Shown: positions 33,433-45,389 of the stretch, in pieces
How the letters are laid out: each line of letters starts with the position of its first letter
Position numbering within the stretch: the first letter of the stretch is position 1
Assembly: GCA_030762895.1 (NCBI GenBank)
Contig: CM061067.1
Location: 107,417,888-107,481,887 of the forward strand
Source: Sophora flavescens
Lineage: Eukaryota > Streptophyta > Magnoliopsida > Fabales > Fabaceae
Direction of reading: 5' to 3'
Length of the DNA stretch: 64,000 nt
Position numbers and translations under genes: made by a program
The notes under the pieces: model-generated
Seen by the model: the letters and a program-made list of their open reading frames with translations, nothing else
Databases searched by the model: none
What the model was told of the DNA's origin: nothing

Positions 33433-34770
33433 AACCATGGGTGAACCCATTGGATAGCCGATGCACCTTACTCTCGGATGCACCACCACGAGGGCATACG
33501 ATCCACCTAGGTGAATCACTACGGATGGCCAGATCACCATACTCTCGGACGACCTCCCCTATGTTGCAAATTCCCCCACTAACATCTCCAATATGTGTGA
33601 ATGCATGTGTATCAATGAACAAACAAACAATCATAACCACCACCTCCACTTTGACCAATAAGCATCAAAGTTTAACACCATCAACACCTTGACCAATAAG
33701 CATCAAGATTTATCAACAACAACACCTTGACCAATAAGCATCAAAGTTTTAAAACATCAACGGGTGATAACTCATCGTTATCGTCTTGACCAACATTAGC
33801 AATCATTAACATTGATCAACAACAACATTCCTCAACGAGGATAACAACAACATTGACATAGTATATCATTATCAAGACATCAACAGCAAATCAATACTAA
33901 CAAACAAGGCAATCAACCATCATCATCATAGTGACAAGTAGGTAAAACACTTACAATCATAAGTCCCATTACAAGTTATTATTATCAACATCACTAATGA
34001 CAATCTATCTTAACTATTGTTGTAAATGTCCTCATTTAGATCATTAACTTAATCTAAAAATATAGACCTCAATGTCTTTATTAAGATTACTAACTTAGAT
34101 TTATTAGCCATCATCGAAGTCAGATTCTTTCACTAACTCTTCTTTAAAATCTACAAGATAAGATCTGTTAACTAACTTTATTTTAAAATCTATAAGATAA
34201 GATCAAAAATAAATTCTCTTAATTATCTAATAATATCAAAAAATATCTATATCATATCAAGTTGCCATAACATTTAGGCCTAAACTATCATTCATATAAT
34301 TGAGTAACACTCAAGATCAAATCCTATGTGTCCTTGAATCAATCCTTTGGATCATTTACCTCACTCCTCAAATCTATCTTCATATATTATGAATTTCCAG
34401 TAAACTAAAATTATATTCTTATAACCTAAGACTAATATAACATCAATTTTCATGGCTTAATCAACATAGTCATTAAAAATTCATATCATCAACAAGAATC
34501 ATGCCAAAACAACATTATAACATACACTCTTATCAACCACAACTAGAGCATATTCACACGTATTCACACAACTGAATCCATTTGTTCATTATTAAGGTTC
34601 AATAATCCTACAATGAATATGACATATTAGAATAACAAACATCACAAATACACTTTTATTCGTACAAGGATTCATCAATCAATCAAAGTAATAATAGAAG
34701 CACAAAGAGGAATTATGTGAAAAACACTAACCATCTCAATTCTCTCTAAAATCCCATATAGAATAAACAC
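33433..34770 (-). repeat. Minus-strand LTR sequence with short minisatellite
   Basis: AT-rich LTR body with no coding capacity. Three copies of 'ttgaccaataagcatcaa' lie at about 33650-33735, with a variant ('ttgaccaataagcaccaa') at 33399-33416. It is otherwise simple, CA/TCA-rich (33750-33960). Confidence 0.5.
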
Positions 34771-35805
34771 TGATGTAAGCCCAATGGAAACCATCATGGA
34801 TGAAGAAGCCATTCAAGGACTTGGTGGGCCCATGACAAGAGCTAGGACCAAAAAGGCCCAACAAGCCCTAAATCAAATGGTGGTTCTTTTAATGGACACA
34901 AGCCCAAGTGCAAGTGCAAGTAATGAAGAGAATGACCCCAAGTTGATAACTTTGCTCATCCAAGCACAAGAAGCATGAAGAGGGCGTGCAAGTCCATTTC
35001 TTGGTTGTTTTCTTTTATTTTCAATAAGTGTAATGGTTGGTGTGTTTAAGCCCAATTAATTAGTGATATTTTTGGGTCAATTCCACTACTTACCATGATG
35101 TACACGAATTTTTAGAGAGTCTTGGGGAGGGAATCTTTGGCTTGCATGCTATAAGAAACTCCTCATTAGTGTGTGAATAAATCGTGTAAATTATGGGGGG
35201 TTACACTTTTAATTTAAGAAGCAAGTGTAACCACCACATAATGAGGAGTTTTTAGGCTAATTATGGGTTGGGGGGGGGGGGGGGGGGTAACCATCATAGT
35301 TTTTGTGGCTGGGTTGAATGCTTTGGTGGCTACATTATGAGGGGTTTGTAGGCTAATTAACTCGTGTTATGATGGCTGAGTTAAGTGGGAATAAGTGAGT
35401 GTTTTAGTGTCAGGAATAGGTGAGTTAAGTGGGAGTTTTGGAATCTTTCGGAAAGCAAAGTGTGAGTAAAGAACTCAGCCTTGGAACTATATGTATTTCA
35501 TGCCTGTTACATGAATAAAGAACTTTGGATGTTGAATTTTGGATTGAATCCACATTCGTGAGATTATTGTCTCATTGGTTCTTGGTTGAGCCAAACTAGT
35601 TCTTATCAAGAATCCAAGATTCTTGTGGCGAACCTCATAGGCTTATCAAACTACATGTTTGTGGTGCCATCCATCTTCTATTCTTCTTCCATTTTGTTTT
35701 CTTTCTTCACTTGATTTTGGTTACAAAATTGGTTCCACATTAACTTGTGAAGAATTCAACCAAAAAGATCATCAACAAGGCAACCTCACCATTTGGTTGT
35801 CATCA
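34771..35805 (+). repeat. Solo LTR (1035 bp) with TSD AACAC
   Basis: It begins TGATGTAAGC and ends TTGTCATCA, flanked by perfect AACAC repeats (34766-34770 and 35806-35810). No internal sequence is present, so it is a solo LTR left by recombination. An 18-base G run lies at 35270-35287, and the R-like region holds 'catgaataaagaac' (35512). Confidence 0.9.
34784..34978 (+). pseudogene. 64-codon polyprotein tail inside the solo LTR
   Basis: The frame reads GPMTRARTKKAQQALNQMV, a motif that I recognise from the C-terminal tail of some Gypsy pol polyproteins. If so, the pol frame of the full element ran into its 3' LTR and this is the left-over copy. It has an ATG, but there is no reason to think it is expressed. 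Confidence 0.5.
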
Positions 35806-35810
35806 AACAC

Positions 35811-36757
35811 TCTCCCCCCATACCTGAAATTAGGTTTCTCAGCACATGGAAAATAGGAGAAGGGTTGTTCCGCAATTTCATTTGAATGCTTCTTCACCAC
35901 GCCATGAAAACAACGAGAGACACCCGAAATCAATCTTTATTCCAAGAAAACTCAAAGGAGAAGTAAGAATAAAATAGGGCATGATTATTACCTTTATTTG
36001 AGACCTATGGTGACTGAAAGGAATGAATAAAAACACTACCAAGATGACTCCATAGCAACAACAAGGTTCTCATGGCAGAAGCTGGTGAAGGACGATGAAC
36101 GGGAGCAATTTCCGTCAATAATTATTGAGAGAAATGAAGGGAAAACCTAAGATATGAAGAGAGGCAGTTTTTCTGAGTCTTGAGTCATGGGAAATAGGGT
36201 TTAGGTCGAGTCTTATGGTATAACAATGAGTTAGGGCATAACGGGCTCCTATTTCAATCCAACTGCGTACAGTTCAGTATTTTGCACATATCTTGAGCTA
36301 CGAGTGTCTGATTGAGGCGTTCTTGGTGTCGTTAGAAATCTTGAGAAATATCTACAATTTAATATTTCACGGTCAAATTGTAAATCGGACTCTAAAATGG
36401 TCAAAAATGCGATGGAACATTAGAAACAGATTTGGTAGTTACTTCTAGATAGGATCCTTAGAAGATTATGATAAGATCTTAAGAGATAACCAAAAAGAGG
36501 TTTCTTCTTTATTTATAAGGACTCAAATATAATTGATTAAGGGACTAGAATCTAATAGTTACACTATCTCGATTTAAATACTAAATCATACGATATATCG
36601 TACTATCATTCTTTATACTATAACAATAGAAACAATTACTTATCAATAACGACAACAAACATAATAATAATAATCTTATTAAGTAATAATAACAATAACA
36701 ATAGCAACTAGGCATCCATAGCAATATATACCCTTATGCGAAAATCAGGGTGTTACA
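35811..36757 (-). repeat. U3 part of minus-strand Gypsy solo LTR
   Basis: Contains, in complement, 'aaaccctatttccc' (near 36190) and the LTR start TGTAACACCCTGATTTTCGC. No ORF of interest. Confidence 0.5.
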
Positions 36758-37214
36758 CTCTGCATAGTTTGCTTAAAAGTCTTTGTTAACTTGATTGATT
36801 GTTGAACGTGAAATCCTTTGCGAGTTGATTTTTTTGCGCTCTTGAACATATTGTGACTTGCGAAACATTTTACTTGTACTTTTTATTTCCTTCCACATTT
36901 ACGTTTTTGTTCTGCATTTTTGTTTCCCGTTCTTTTAAGTTCACATTGATTCTTACATTTCCAGTTGTGTTTGATCCGTTTTACATTGCTTTTATAGCTT
37001 TAATTGTATTTCTATCCGAATTAATGTTTCTACCTTTAGTCTGACCGCTCGTCGAATAGAAGGTTACTTTTAACAAAACCCCGTGCAAGATTACCATCAG
37101 AAAGGAGAGAGTTTACAACAACCTGATAAATATTTATTTGTTGAGTGCCTTGTCGGAAACAAAAAAATCAAATTTCCACATCAACAGGATGACGAAGGGA
37201 CTAAATTGAATAAC
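36758..37214. other. Spacer before CACTA-2, no gene seen
   Basis: T-rich, LTR R/U5-like sequence, possibly the continuation of the Copia-like LTR begun at 16680. Its last part, 'agggactaaattgaataac', continues after CACTA-2 with 'gttttgcaatttcaggga', so the target was a sequence with repeated 'aggga.c/ca..tt'. No coding sequence is evident. Confidence 0.4.
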
Positions 37215-37560
37215 CACTAGTGCATGAAGTGCTTTTTACGTCAGTCAAAATTGATTTTGGACGTCTGAATAATGCCAGACGTTATTGGAGCAGTCCTTAA
37301 AGGAGTATTTTTTACGTCATTTCAAAACTGACGTTAAAAGTACACTTTTAACATCAGTTGATTACATAACTGACGTTGAAAGTCAATTTTTTTTAAAAAA
37401 ATAACTTTTAGCGTTAGTTGTTTCAGTCAACTGACGTTAAAGGCTTAACTTTTAACATCAGTTGTTTACTACAATTGACGTTAAAAGCCATTTTTTTTTA
37501 AAAAATTACTCTTAAAGTCAGTTGCACTAAACAACTGACGTTAAAGACTTTTTTTTTAAA
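37215..37560 (-). repeat. CACTA-2 subterminal hairpin array, gene-3' end
   Basis: Five to six inverted pairs of degenerate ACGTCAGTT/AACTGACGT (37310-37550), with half-sites closer to the end. Several have lost the CpG, for example AACATCAGTT, as expected from methylated cytosine decay. Confidence 0.85.
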
Positions 37561-37933
37561 AAAAAAAATTCTGTTACAATATATCCCTTCCCCCAACTAT
37601 CCCTGCATTCAGTAAACAGTTTAGTAATAGTCCAATATTTCACTTAAATTTCATTAATAAAAGAAAAGTATATATATACATAGGAACAAATGGGGGGATA
37701 AAAAACCAAAACCCCATTGTTAGAAAAAGCATAACTATATGTATGCGGGTCCGAGTGATCCATGTGTATACCTGTTCAAAAACAGTAAATATTAAAATAT
37801 GTTTTTTTTAACATGGATAACTAAAGATAAAGATAAATACAGATGGATAAATTAAAATAAATCAAAACTAACATGGATAAATAAGACGTTTGCCTTCAAA
37901 GAACAAAACTCACTATAATCAAGTTTAAATTTC

Positions 37934-40900
37934 CTATATCAATATCCCTTCGTGATGATCATCACGAGTGGCATGCACATCGTCCACCTGTGTTTCCTCA
38001 ATTATAGTAGGCATGTTTGTTGAAAAAGAAGGAGTCTCGGGAATATCAAGAGTTGAATCTTGATTTTCATCACTACCATTATGCATGTTTTTTCCTTGGA
38101 GAATCATGGACAACCTTTTGTTAGAAGGATCAGTGATGTAGAACACTTGTTTTGCTTAGGAAGCCATTATGAAAGGCTCTTTTGTATGACCTAACTTGCA
38201 AAGGTCTACCAATGTAATCCCCCATTCGTCGGTTTGTGCACCACCTTTACTATCAACCCACTTACATTTAAAAACCGTACCGTAAGCTTAGTGTAATTGA
38301 GCACCCAAATCTCTTCAATGACTCCAAAGTAAGGTATCAGTGCTTTAACGAATTTTGTTTCCTTTGAACTAGAGAAGTGCATTGCTTCAGCCATGATCAT
38401 AACCCCACTATTTTGCATGGTACTCTTGTTATCTTGTTCCTTTGTATAAAAGGAAAAGTTATTGATGTCGTATCTGCTCCAACATATGACATTGAAGCTA
38501 GGCCCACGTGCTAGCCATCTTACCTCGTCAGAAGCAGTACTACCATCCTTAAGTATTTCTTCCTTGAACCATTGTAAGAAAGTCTTGTTATGCTTGTTCA
38601 ACAACCACCTTTCATTCATTCGAGGGTTTTCTTCCTTGACTTTTCTTTTATGTTCACAAAAGTAAGGTTGAACAAAATTGATGTTGTTCAATACATACAA
38701 ATGTGCTTGCAGCACTTCCTCCCGACCCTTGCTATTAACTGTTAAACCATGTGTACCCTTACCTTGACATCTTTTCTCATCATGACGAGGCTTAGGAACC
38801 CTATAGTATCCGTGTTATGAAGGTAGTCTGAACAAAACTCAATAGCTTCGCCTGCAACATACCTTTGAACAATAGATGCTTCAGGACGATGTGGATTCTT
38901 CATATATCCTTTCAAGATCGTCATGTAGCACTCAACTGGGTACATCCATCTCAGAAAAATAGGCCCACATAATCTAAACTCCCTCACCAAATGAACAATT
39001 AAGTAAACCATGATGTCGAAAAAGGAAGGAGGAAAATACATCTCCAATTGGCACAAGATTGTAGCAGCCTCAACTTCCAACTCATCTAACTTATGGGGGT
39101 CAACAACTTTGTTACATAAAGAATTGAAGAATGAGAACAATCGAGTAATGGCATGTCTCACATTTTTTAGAGCAATACCACGAATAGTAACGGGCAGAAG
39201 TTGTTGCATCAAGATGTGGCAATCATGAGACTTTAAGCCAACCAATCTGAGATCACCAGAGACAAGCCTCTTGATATTTGAAGTGTAACCATGTGGAATT
39301 TTAATGCCATGAAGACACTGCTGGAGGCAAATAAGTCCGCTTACCATCCTCAACAACTGGAGCTAACTTCTGTCGTATACCCATAGCAACAAGGTTGAGA
39401 CGAGCATTCACACCATCCTTTGTCTTGCCCTGAATGTTGAGAAGCGTCACGGTCACACTATCACATACATTTTTCTCCACATGCATCACATCAATGCAGT
39501 GTCTGACATCAAGCTTGTGCTGGTATGGAAGATCAAAGAATATCGACCTCTTCTTCCATATGTTTTTCTCAGCAGCCTTACCCTTCTTTTTAGACTTACC
39601 GAAGATAACATTAATGTCCTTTACTTTCTGATAAACACGCTCTCCAATTAAGGCCGTCAGAGCATCTTCAGTCTCTTGGCATCCGTTAAAAGCTTTTTTC
39701 ATCTTACGATATGGGTGATCACGTCTAAGAAATCTTCGATGCCCAAGGTAAACTTTCTTCTTTCCATGATGCAACTGAGTGTAGCATGTGCCTTCTTCAT
39801 ATATAGGGCATGCTTTATGCCCCTTGACACTGTACTCGGACAAGTTCCCGTATGCTGGAAAGTCGTTGATGGTGCAAAATAACATGGCATGAAGCTTGAA
39901 AGTCTCGTGAGAATACCCATCAAGTACATCAACACCTTCCACTCACAGCTTTTTCAAGTCTTTAATCAAGGGACTTAGATAAACATCTAAGTCATTTCCC
40001 GGTTGCTTTGGGCCCGAAATCATCATAGACAACATCATGTATTTGCACTTCATGCACAACCAATGAGGCAGGTTGTAAATTATCAATAGAACAGGCCATG
40101 AACTATGAATACTACTCATGTTACCATATGGATTCATTCCATCCGTAGCAAGTCCAAGCCTTAGGTTTCTTGGCTCATCGACGAAATCCAGAAACAAAAT
40201 ATCAATATTCTTCCATTGCACATAATCAGTCGGATGGCGAACCTTTCCATCACGTTTCCTCTCATCATGATGCCATCTAAGATTTTTCGCATTTTCACAT
40301 TGGCAAACAATCGCTTTAACCTTGGAATTATTGGAAGATACCACAACACCTTCGTAGGAGGACCCTTTTTTTCTCACATCACATATAGAATCATCAAGAT
40401 CATCACCATTATCACCATCCTTCACTTTGTAGCGTGATAACCCACACTTGGGCCAATCGTGATTTTTTTCATAAACACCCGTGTACAATATGCAATCATT
40501 GGGGCATGCGTGTATCTTCTTATACTCCATCCCCATCAGACACAATACCTTCTTGGCCTCATAGTTACGGTCAGGTAATGTGTTGCCCTCCAGAAACAAG
40601 TCTTTCAACACTTCAAGCGATTCGGTGAAGGTTTTATCGGTCCAACCATTTCTCGCCTTCACACAAATCAATTTTAACACCACCTACAACCGTGTATGAG
40701 TAGTACACCCGGGATACAAAGGCTTATCCGCATCACCGCACAACCTATCATACAAATATGCTCGATAAAAAGATTCTTGTCCAATATCATGGATCATGTC
40801 CTCTACTCGATCATCCTCCATATCTATGTCAACATCCTCACTTTGGGAGACACTTGCCTTAGTACTTAACAACACATCACCATGCCATATCCATCTTGTA

Positions 40901-41103
40901 TAACTCAAGCAAATCCCAAAACAAATCAGATGAGTACGTATATCCTTCACCATACATTTCCTTATATTCAAACACTTGACACAAGGACAACAGAACATTC
41001 TGTTACTATTAGGAACATTCCTTTGAGAAAATTCTATAAACTCTCCCACTCCCTTCAAATACTCATCACTTGTGCGCTTACAAACCATCCAACTACGATC
41101 CAT
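37934..41103 (-). pseudogene. TNP2-type CACTA transposase, multiply broken
   Basis: Read from ATG at 41103, it has the full domain order of plant CACTA transposases: Transpos_assoc (MDRSWMVCKRTSDEYLKGV), TNP2/Transposase_21 with LGLATDGMNPYGN and DVMHVEKNVCDS, then DUF4218 (GLKSHDCHILMQQLLPV; MYFPPSFFDIM) and DUF4216. Summed open pieces give about 1050 codons, close to family size, with no introns needed. Lesions: TAG at 40684-40686, TGA at 39943-39945 where Trp is usual, a frame change near 39310-39360, another near 38780-38800, one near 38210, and TAA at 38156-38158. TNP2 proteins cut at CACTA ends together with a TnpA-like partner. This copy cannot. Confidence 0.9.
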
Positions 41104-41291
41104 AGCTAGATAGGTTTTGTAGATATAAACACATATATCCAATATAAGCACAATATAAGTGTTTCCAAAGACATGCCTACTTTTTTAAGAAAACCCGAGA
41201 CAATATTCAGCATTCCATAAAAAATGAGGTTCCTATCCCTCTCTTTAGCGAACTTTTTGCATATATTATCGGACTTAAAAAATGAACTAAG

Positions 41292-42525
41292 TGTTGGAGG
41301 TTTGGAAAGTGTACCAAATCGCTACAAGTAATAAAGTGAGAGTAGAGTATCGTCCCAACGAGGATTGTGTTTCAAGTAACAACGTGGTCAAAGCGATTGA
41401 TATTTGAACCAATGAAATTCATAGTTCCAAGAATGTTTATGGATTTTTGATTTTTGATTTTTGAATTATCCAAACAATGAATGAAACAAAACAATTGATG
41501 AATGAATTCAATCAAGGCAAAAACGATTAGGTGCCGGAATCCTCCAATTCTCACGTAATGTAACTTTATTCAACTCTAGTTTCAATTCATTCCACTCAAT
41601 TGACATTCAAATCACTAACTTAGATTTATCGCTAATTTCTTAGGTGATAATCCTTTTGTTCTAAATAAGAAGCATAATTCCTTAGGTCATTCAAGAATTA
41701 GCACAAACATTAAGCATGAGATTCATAAGAATGCATTAAAACATAGTTCTATTCCTAGAATCAACATTCCAATGGTAATCTACTTCAATTCCAATTCAAT
41801 AACCAATTTTCCAATTGTGAAATTGAATATAACATCAATTTAGAGTTGATCAATCAATAGAAGCATTAAGCATAGAAGAAAATCACTCAAATTGAATAAA
41901 CTTGAATTGAAATCAGAGATAGAGAGGTCAATTACATGAAGAATCCAATTAGAATCATCCTAAACCTAACCTAAGTGATCTAGCTACTCATAATTCTTGT
42001 TCCCAAGGTTGAATGTCAAAGGAAGATGAGAGAAAATGGTGTTTCTATGAGTGAAAATATAAAAAATGAGTGAAAATATAAAAAATGAGTGAAAATATAA
42101 AAAATGAGTGAAAAGATCCATTTCCAATAGCTGAAGCACGTATTTATAGGTTCTCTGCTCGTAACCCAGTGCTGAGCTTCTTGATCTCAGCGCTGGGCGC
42201 TGGCCTCTGCACCAAAACGGTGCTTGCTGTCTTCATGGAAGCTGGGCGCTGGGCTCTTGCCTTTCTGCCCACGCTGGGCGCTTATTGTACTGTTGCACCT
42301 TCTGTTTCTGTACAGGCTGAGCGCCAGGTTCTAGAGCTAAGCGCTAGGACTTCAGTCCTACATATTTTCAACATATTTTTAAGTATACCTTTTCATATAA
42401 AAGAACAAAACTCTAATCAAATGAATGTGCACATTTTCTAATCCTTTTCATTCACAAATCCTAAGATTATTTACAAACTTATTCCTATTTACACTTCCAA
42501 ACTAACATAAATTACACATTCATCA
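41292..42525 (-). repeat. Solo LTR (1234 bp) inside CACTA-2, TSD CTAAG
   Basis: On the minus strand it starts TGATGAATGTG and ends CCTCCAACA, flanked by perfect CTAAG (41287-41291 and 42526-42530). The TATA box CTATAAATACG (complement of 42130-42150) is preceded by an array of 'gctgggcgct'-type motifs (42160-42350). A 19-bp tandem repeat of 'atgagtgaaaatataaaaa' lies at 42047-42114. Confidence 0.9.
42047..42114. repeat. 19-bp tandem repeat, ~3.5 copies
   Basis: The unit 'atgagtgaaaatataaaaa' starts at 42047, 42066, 42085 and 42104 with no variation, inside the solo LTR just downstream of its TATA box. Confidence 0.9.
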
Positions 42526-42879
42526 CTAAGAATATGACAAATCATGCTTATTTTTCAGTACTTGAGCAACCTTTATGCTTACATAACCTATGTTAGAGAT
42601 AAGCTATGGCTCATCACACATACTCACAGAAACATCAAATATGTGTGTCTATTTAATCATACTTGGTTTTATAAACCTTAACAAATCAAAATTCCCTATC
42701 ACCGTTATCAAACTCCATCAAATACCGCTTTATCAACAAAATACCCTCCATACATATAATAGAGATAAACACAATAACACAACTTATACCACATCATTAT
42801 TTCAACATTGCTATTTACAAACCATTTATCAGAAAGCAGAAACAGAGAGAAAGACTCTGACATATTTTCACACAGTTCA

Positions 42880-43400
42880 CAAAGTTAGGGCATTACCAGA
42901 GAATACGGCCGCTTCTGTTAGGGCTCAGTGGTGAAAGAGAGTAGATTCTGTTAGGGCTCGGTGGTGAAGGAGAGTGAAGGATAACCTTAAATGAGAAAGA
43001 AAAGTACCCTTAAATGAGATATAAGATAAGAGAGAAGAGAGGAGAGAAGAGTAGGGAGAAGATGGACCAGAGAATACTGTCGTGGTGGTGGCGGAGAAGA
43101 ACTCGCAACGGTGGTGGTGGAGAAGACCTCGGTCGCGGTCACGGTGTTTGATGTGGTTGCTGAGAGTGAGGGAGACAGAGAGAGTTAGGGCTCTCAAGAA
43201 AGAGTGTGAAGTTGAGAGAGAGAGAGAGAGAGAGAGAGAGTTACCTCGCGGTGGTGAGGAGACGAGCTCGCGGTGGTGAGGAAAGAAGTTCGCGGTGGTA
43301 AGGAGAGGAGTGAAAGGGTTAGGGCAGAGAAGGGCGCGGGTATACATTGTGAACATAGCAGAGTATGAAAGTGATGAAGAAACGCTGGTGAAGCTTTGTG
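42880..43400 (-). promoter_or_regulatory. CACTA-2 promoter / 5' UTR region
   Basis: A GC- and GA-rich stretch with an (AG)n run at 43217-43240, and in complement 'caccaccgcgag|gtaac', a probable splice donor matching CACTA-1. It lies between the subterminal array and the TNP2 gene, so it is the likely transcript start for TNP2. The ORFs of up to 143 codons on both strands are low-complexity (RWWWRRPRSRSR or SLSLSLS) and not believable proteins. Confidence 0.5.
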
Positions 43401-43424
43401 CTCACTCATTTTTTTTTAATTCAA

Positions 43425-43670
43425 TCACCTTTTAACGTCAGTTGTTAAAAGAACTGACGTTAAAATGTGATCTTTTTAGGTCAGTTGCTAAAATAACTGA
43501 CGTTAAAAATGACTCCCACCACTTTTAACGTCAGTTCTTTTAATAACTGACGTAAAAGATGATTTAAATGACCCTAATATTTACGGTTCTGCCACCGCCT
43601 CATTTTTAACGTCTACTTTTTATTTAAATGATGTTATCCTTACCTGTTTTTTACATATTCTGCACTAGTG
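43425..43670 (-). repeat. CACTA-2 subterminal hairpin array, gene-5' end
   Basis: Three inverted pairs of AACGTCAGTT/AACTGACGTT, then 'ctgccaccgcctcattttt' and the end GCACTAGTG. Confidence 0.9.
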
Positions 43671-43673
43671 AAC

Positions 43674-44701
43674 GTTTTGCAATTTCAGGGACATTTTTGT
43701 TATTTCGTTCAATTCAGGGACCAAGTTGATACTATCTTGCAATTTTAGGGACCAAATTTATGATTTACTCCACTATTATTGTTCATCTGACTTGACTATC
43801 GACAATTTTATTTTTTGTTGTCTATTATTTATTGCATTTCTGTTGGGATTGATCTTACAATTATTGTTTGATTTTAAAATGATTGTTGGCTTTCTATTTG
43901 CTTCTTATGTAGTATAGAAGGTCATTTAGATTTCATTTTCATTTTCATTTTCATTCAAACAAATGCCACCTCCCACTTATTAAAATAAACTAGGGAAAAT
44001 ATATAAAAAGATTATGAATAGAATCCTCCATGGCTATTCTAAAATTGCATACCCATAATTTTAAAATTGTTTCACAATTTAGTAAAATAAAAAAAATTAA
44101 TAAAAAATAATAAAGATTCAGACATTTAAATTTCTAAATAGCTGGAACTCGGACCATCAGCACCAAGATGATGAAAGATTGTGGAAGTTAAAAAGAACCA
44201 AGAGATTGGTTTTCTGAGTTTTAATTAGTGATTTGGAAGCAATTTATTTTCGTTATTTAGTTAGGACATTAATTAGGAGCCTGCTTTTTTGCAATTTGCA
44301 GTCTGCAATTTGGACATGTTATTTTTAGTTTTCAAAGTTGTTTCATGAGATCACATAAAAATTCAAAAATTTGATCTCAAAAAATTTAAATTTCTTTCTT
44401 TATTACCACTTATTCCTCTAATATTTTATTAAATGTTTGCATGGTATGTGAAAAAAGTCCTCTAATATTTTCTTTAATGTTTTCATTTTATGTAAAGCTT
44501 TCCATCGTGCAAATTTTTTTCCAATGATTGAGAATCTCAAATATACCATTCAATATCATAGGAAGCAAATAAACCTGATGATATATTTTTCTTCAACGTA
44601 TTTGACTGTATACACATTTTAAATCATTCATCATTGGATCTAATGGCTATGATTTGCTCTTCTCACTCTCACATAAATAAATGCCTCTCATTTGATATAT
44701 C

Positions 44702-44761
<60 letters not shown>

Positions 44762-44920
44762 TTCTAACATGTGTAACTTTGCACATATTAAGAAATTATA
44801 AAATAGAAATGTTGTATTGGAAAGAAAGGCTTTTTAATTTTCAAGGAATTGAATACACAACTTCCAATACACAATTTATACTTTTGGTTTGTTAATATCT
44901 GCAAAGTTTTACATGTTAGG

Positions 44921-44980
<60 letters not shown>

Positions 44981-45386
44981 TAAAAAGTAAGTTTGTATCG
45001 AATGTTTTGGAAAGAGATATACTTAGTTTTTTACTAGATAATTACTTTGTTTGGAATTCTTAAATAATGCCTTTAGGGAGCAACTAAAGTGAGAGGAGTG
45101 TGTTATTATGAGAGATGAGGGGTGTAAATATGGACTTTTGGATCATATAGATGAATGGTCAAGATTAGAAAAAAAGTCATGTAACTTTTTTAAGTGATCA
45201 CATGAGACCACCTACTAACTTCTAATCCTGATCATCCATGTATGGTTTAATGGCCCATATTTGTTCTTCTCACTCTTACAATAATACATTCCTCTCACTT
45301 GAGGCACCCCCATATATATATATATATATGGGTCATGATAACAAGTGTCCTAAGGAACCAAGAAAAGCAAGTTTTCATTGGAAAAC
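43674..45386. other. AT-rich spacer with two long (AT)n tracts
   Basis: No ORF above about 65 codons and no TE motif recognised. (AT)n microsatellites lie at 44703-44757 and 44923-44977. The stretches around 44580-44700 and 45130-45300 share the phrases 'atcattg/ggatc', 'aatggc' and 'ttctcactct', so the spacer seems to contain a diverged direct duplication of roughly 100 bp units. Confidence 0.5.
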
Positions 45387-45389
45387 TAA

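Larger units (their letters stand above)
17428..36757 (-). repeat. Gypsy solo LTR (minus strand), heavily interrupted
   Basis: The minus strand begins TGTAACACCCTGATTTTCGC at 36757 and ends GGGTAGAGGGTGTCACA at 17428: matching LTR ends, with neither polypurine tract nor primer site outside them. Flanks are CTCTA (17423-17427) and CTCTG (36758-36762), a one-mismatch target duplication that fits a solo LTR. LTR sequence proper is 17428-17874 and about 33433-36757; the rest is nested insertions. Part of it (33640-33740) is a short minisatellite of 'cttgaccaataagcatca'. Internal boundaries are inferred. Confidence 0.5.
37215..43670 (-). mobile_element. CACTA-2 DNA transposon, TNP2-bearing
   Basis: 6456 bp between CACTAGTGC and GCACTAGTG with a perfect AAC target duplication (37212-37214 and 43671-43673). 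Its left end equals the complement of the CACTA-1 right end (CACTAGTGCA.GAAGTGCTTTTTACGTCAG-like), and its right end shares 'gccaccgcctc' with the CACTA-1 left end, so it is the same family in inverted orientation. It holds a minus-strand TNP2-type gene (41103-37934), a GC/GA-rich 5' region (42880-43400) and a nested solo LTR. It lacks the TnpA-like gene. Confidence 0.95.

Noticed and set aside
35270..35287. Run of 18 G, and C-rich run at 31397-31425
   Set aside because: Could suggest G-quadruplex function, but a single homopolymer in decayed LTR DNA is better explained by slippage or sequencing/assembly error.
42925..43409. ORFs of 143, 71 and 65 codons over the GA-rich region
   Set aside because: Low-complexity products (SLSLS, RERERE) on both strands in a probable 5' UTR with an (AG)n run. 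No domain is visible.
44703..44977. Long (AT)n tracts as replication origin or matrix attachment
   Set aside because: Simple microsatellites, with no further sequence evidence for such roles.
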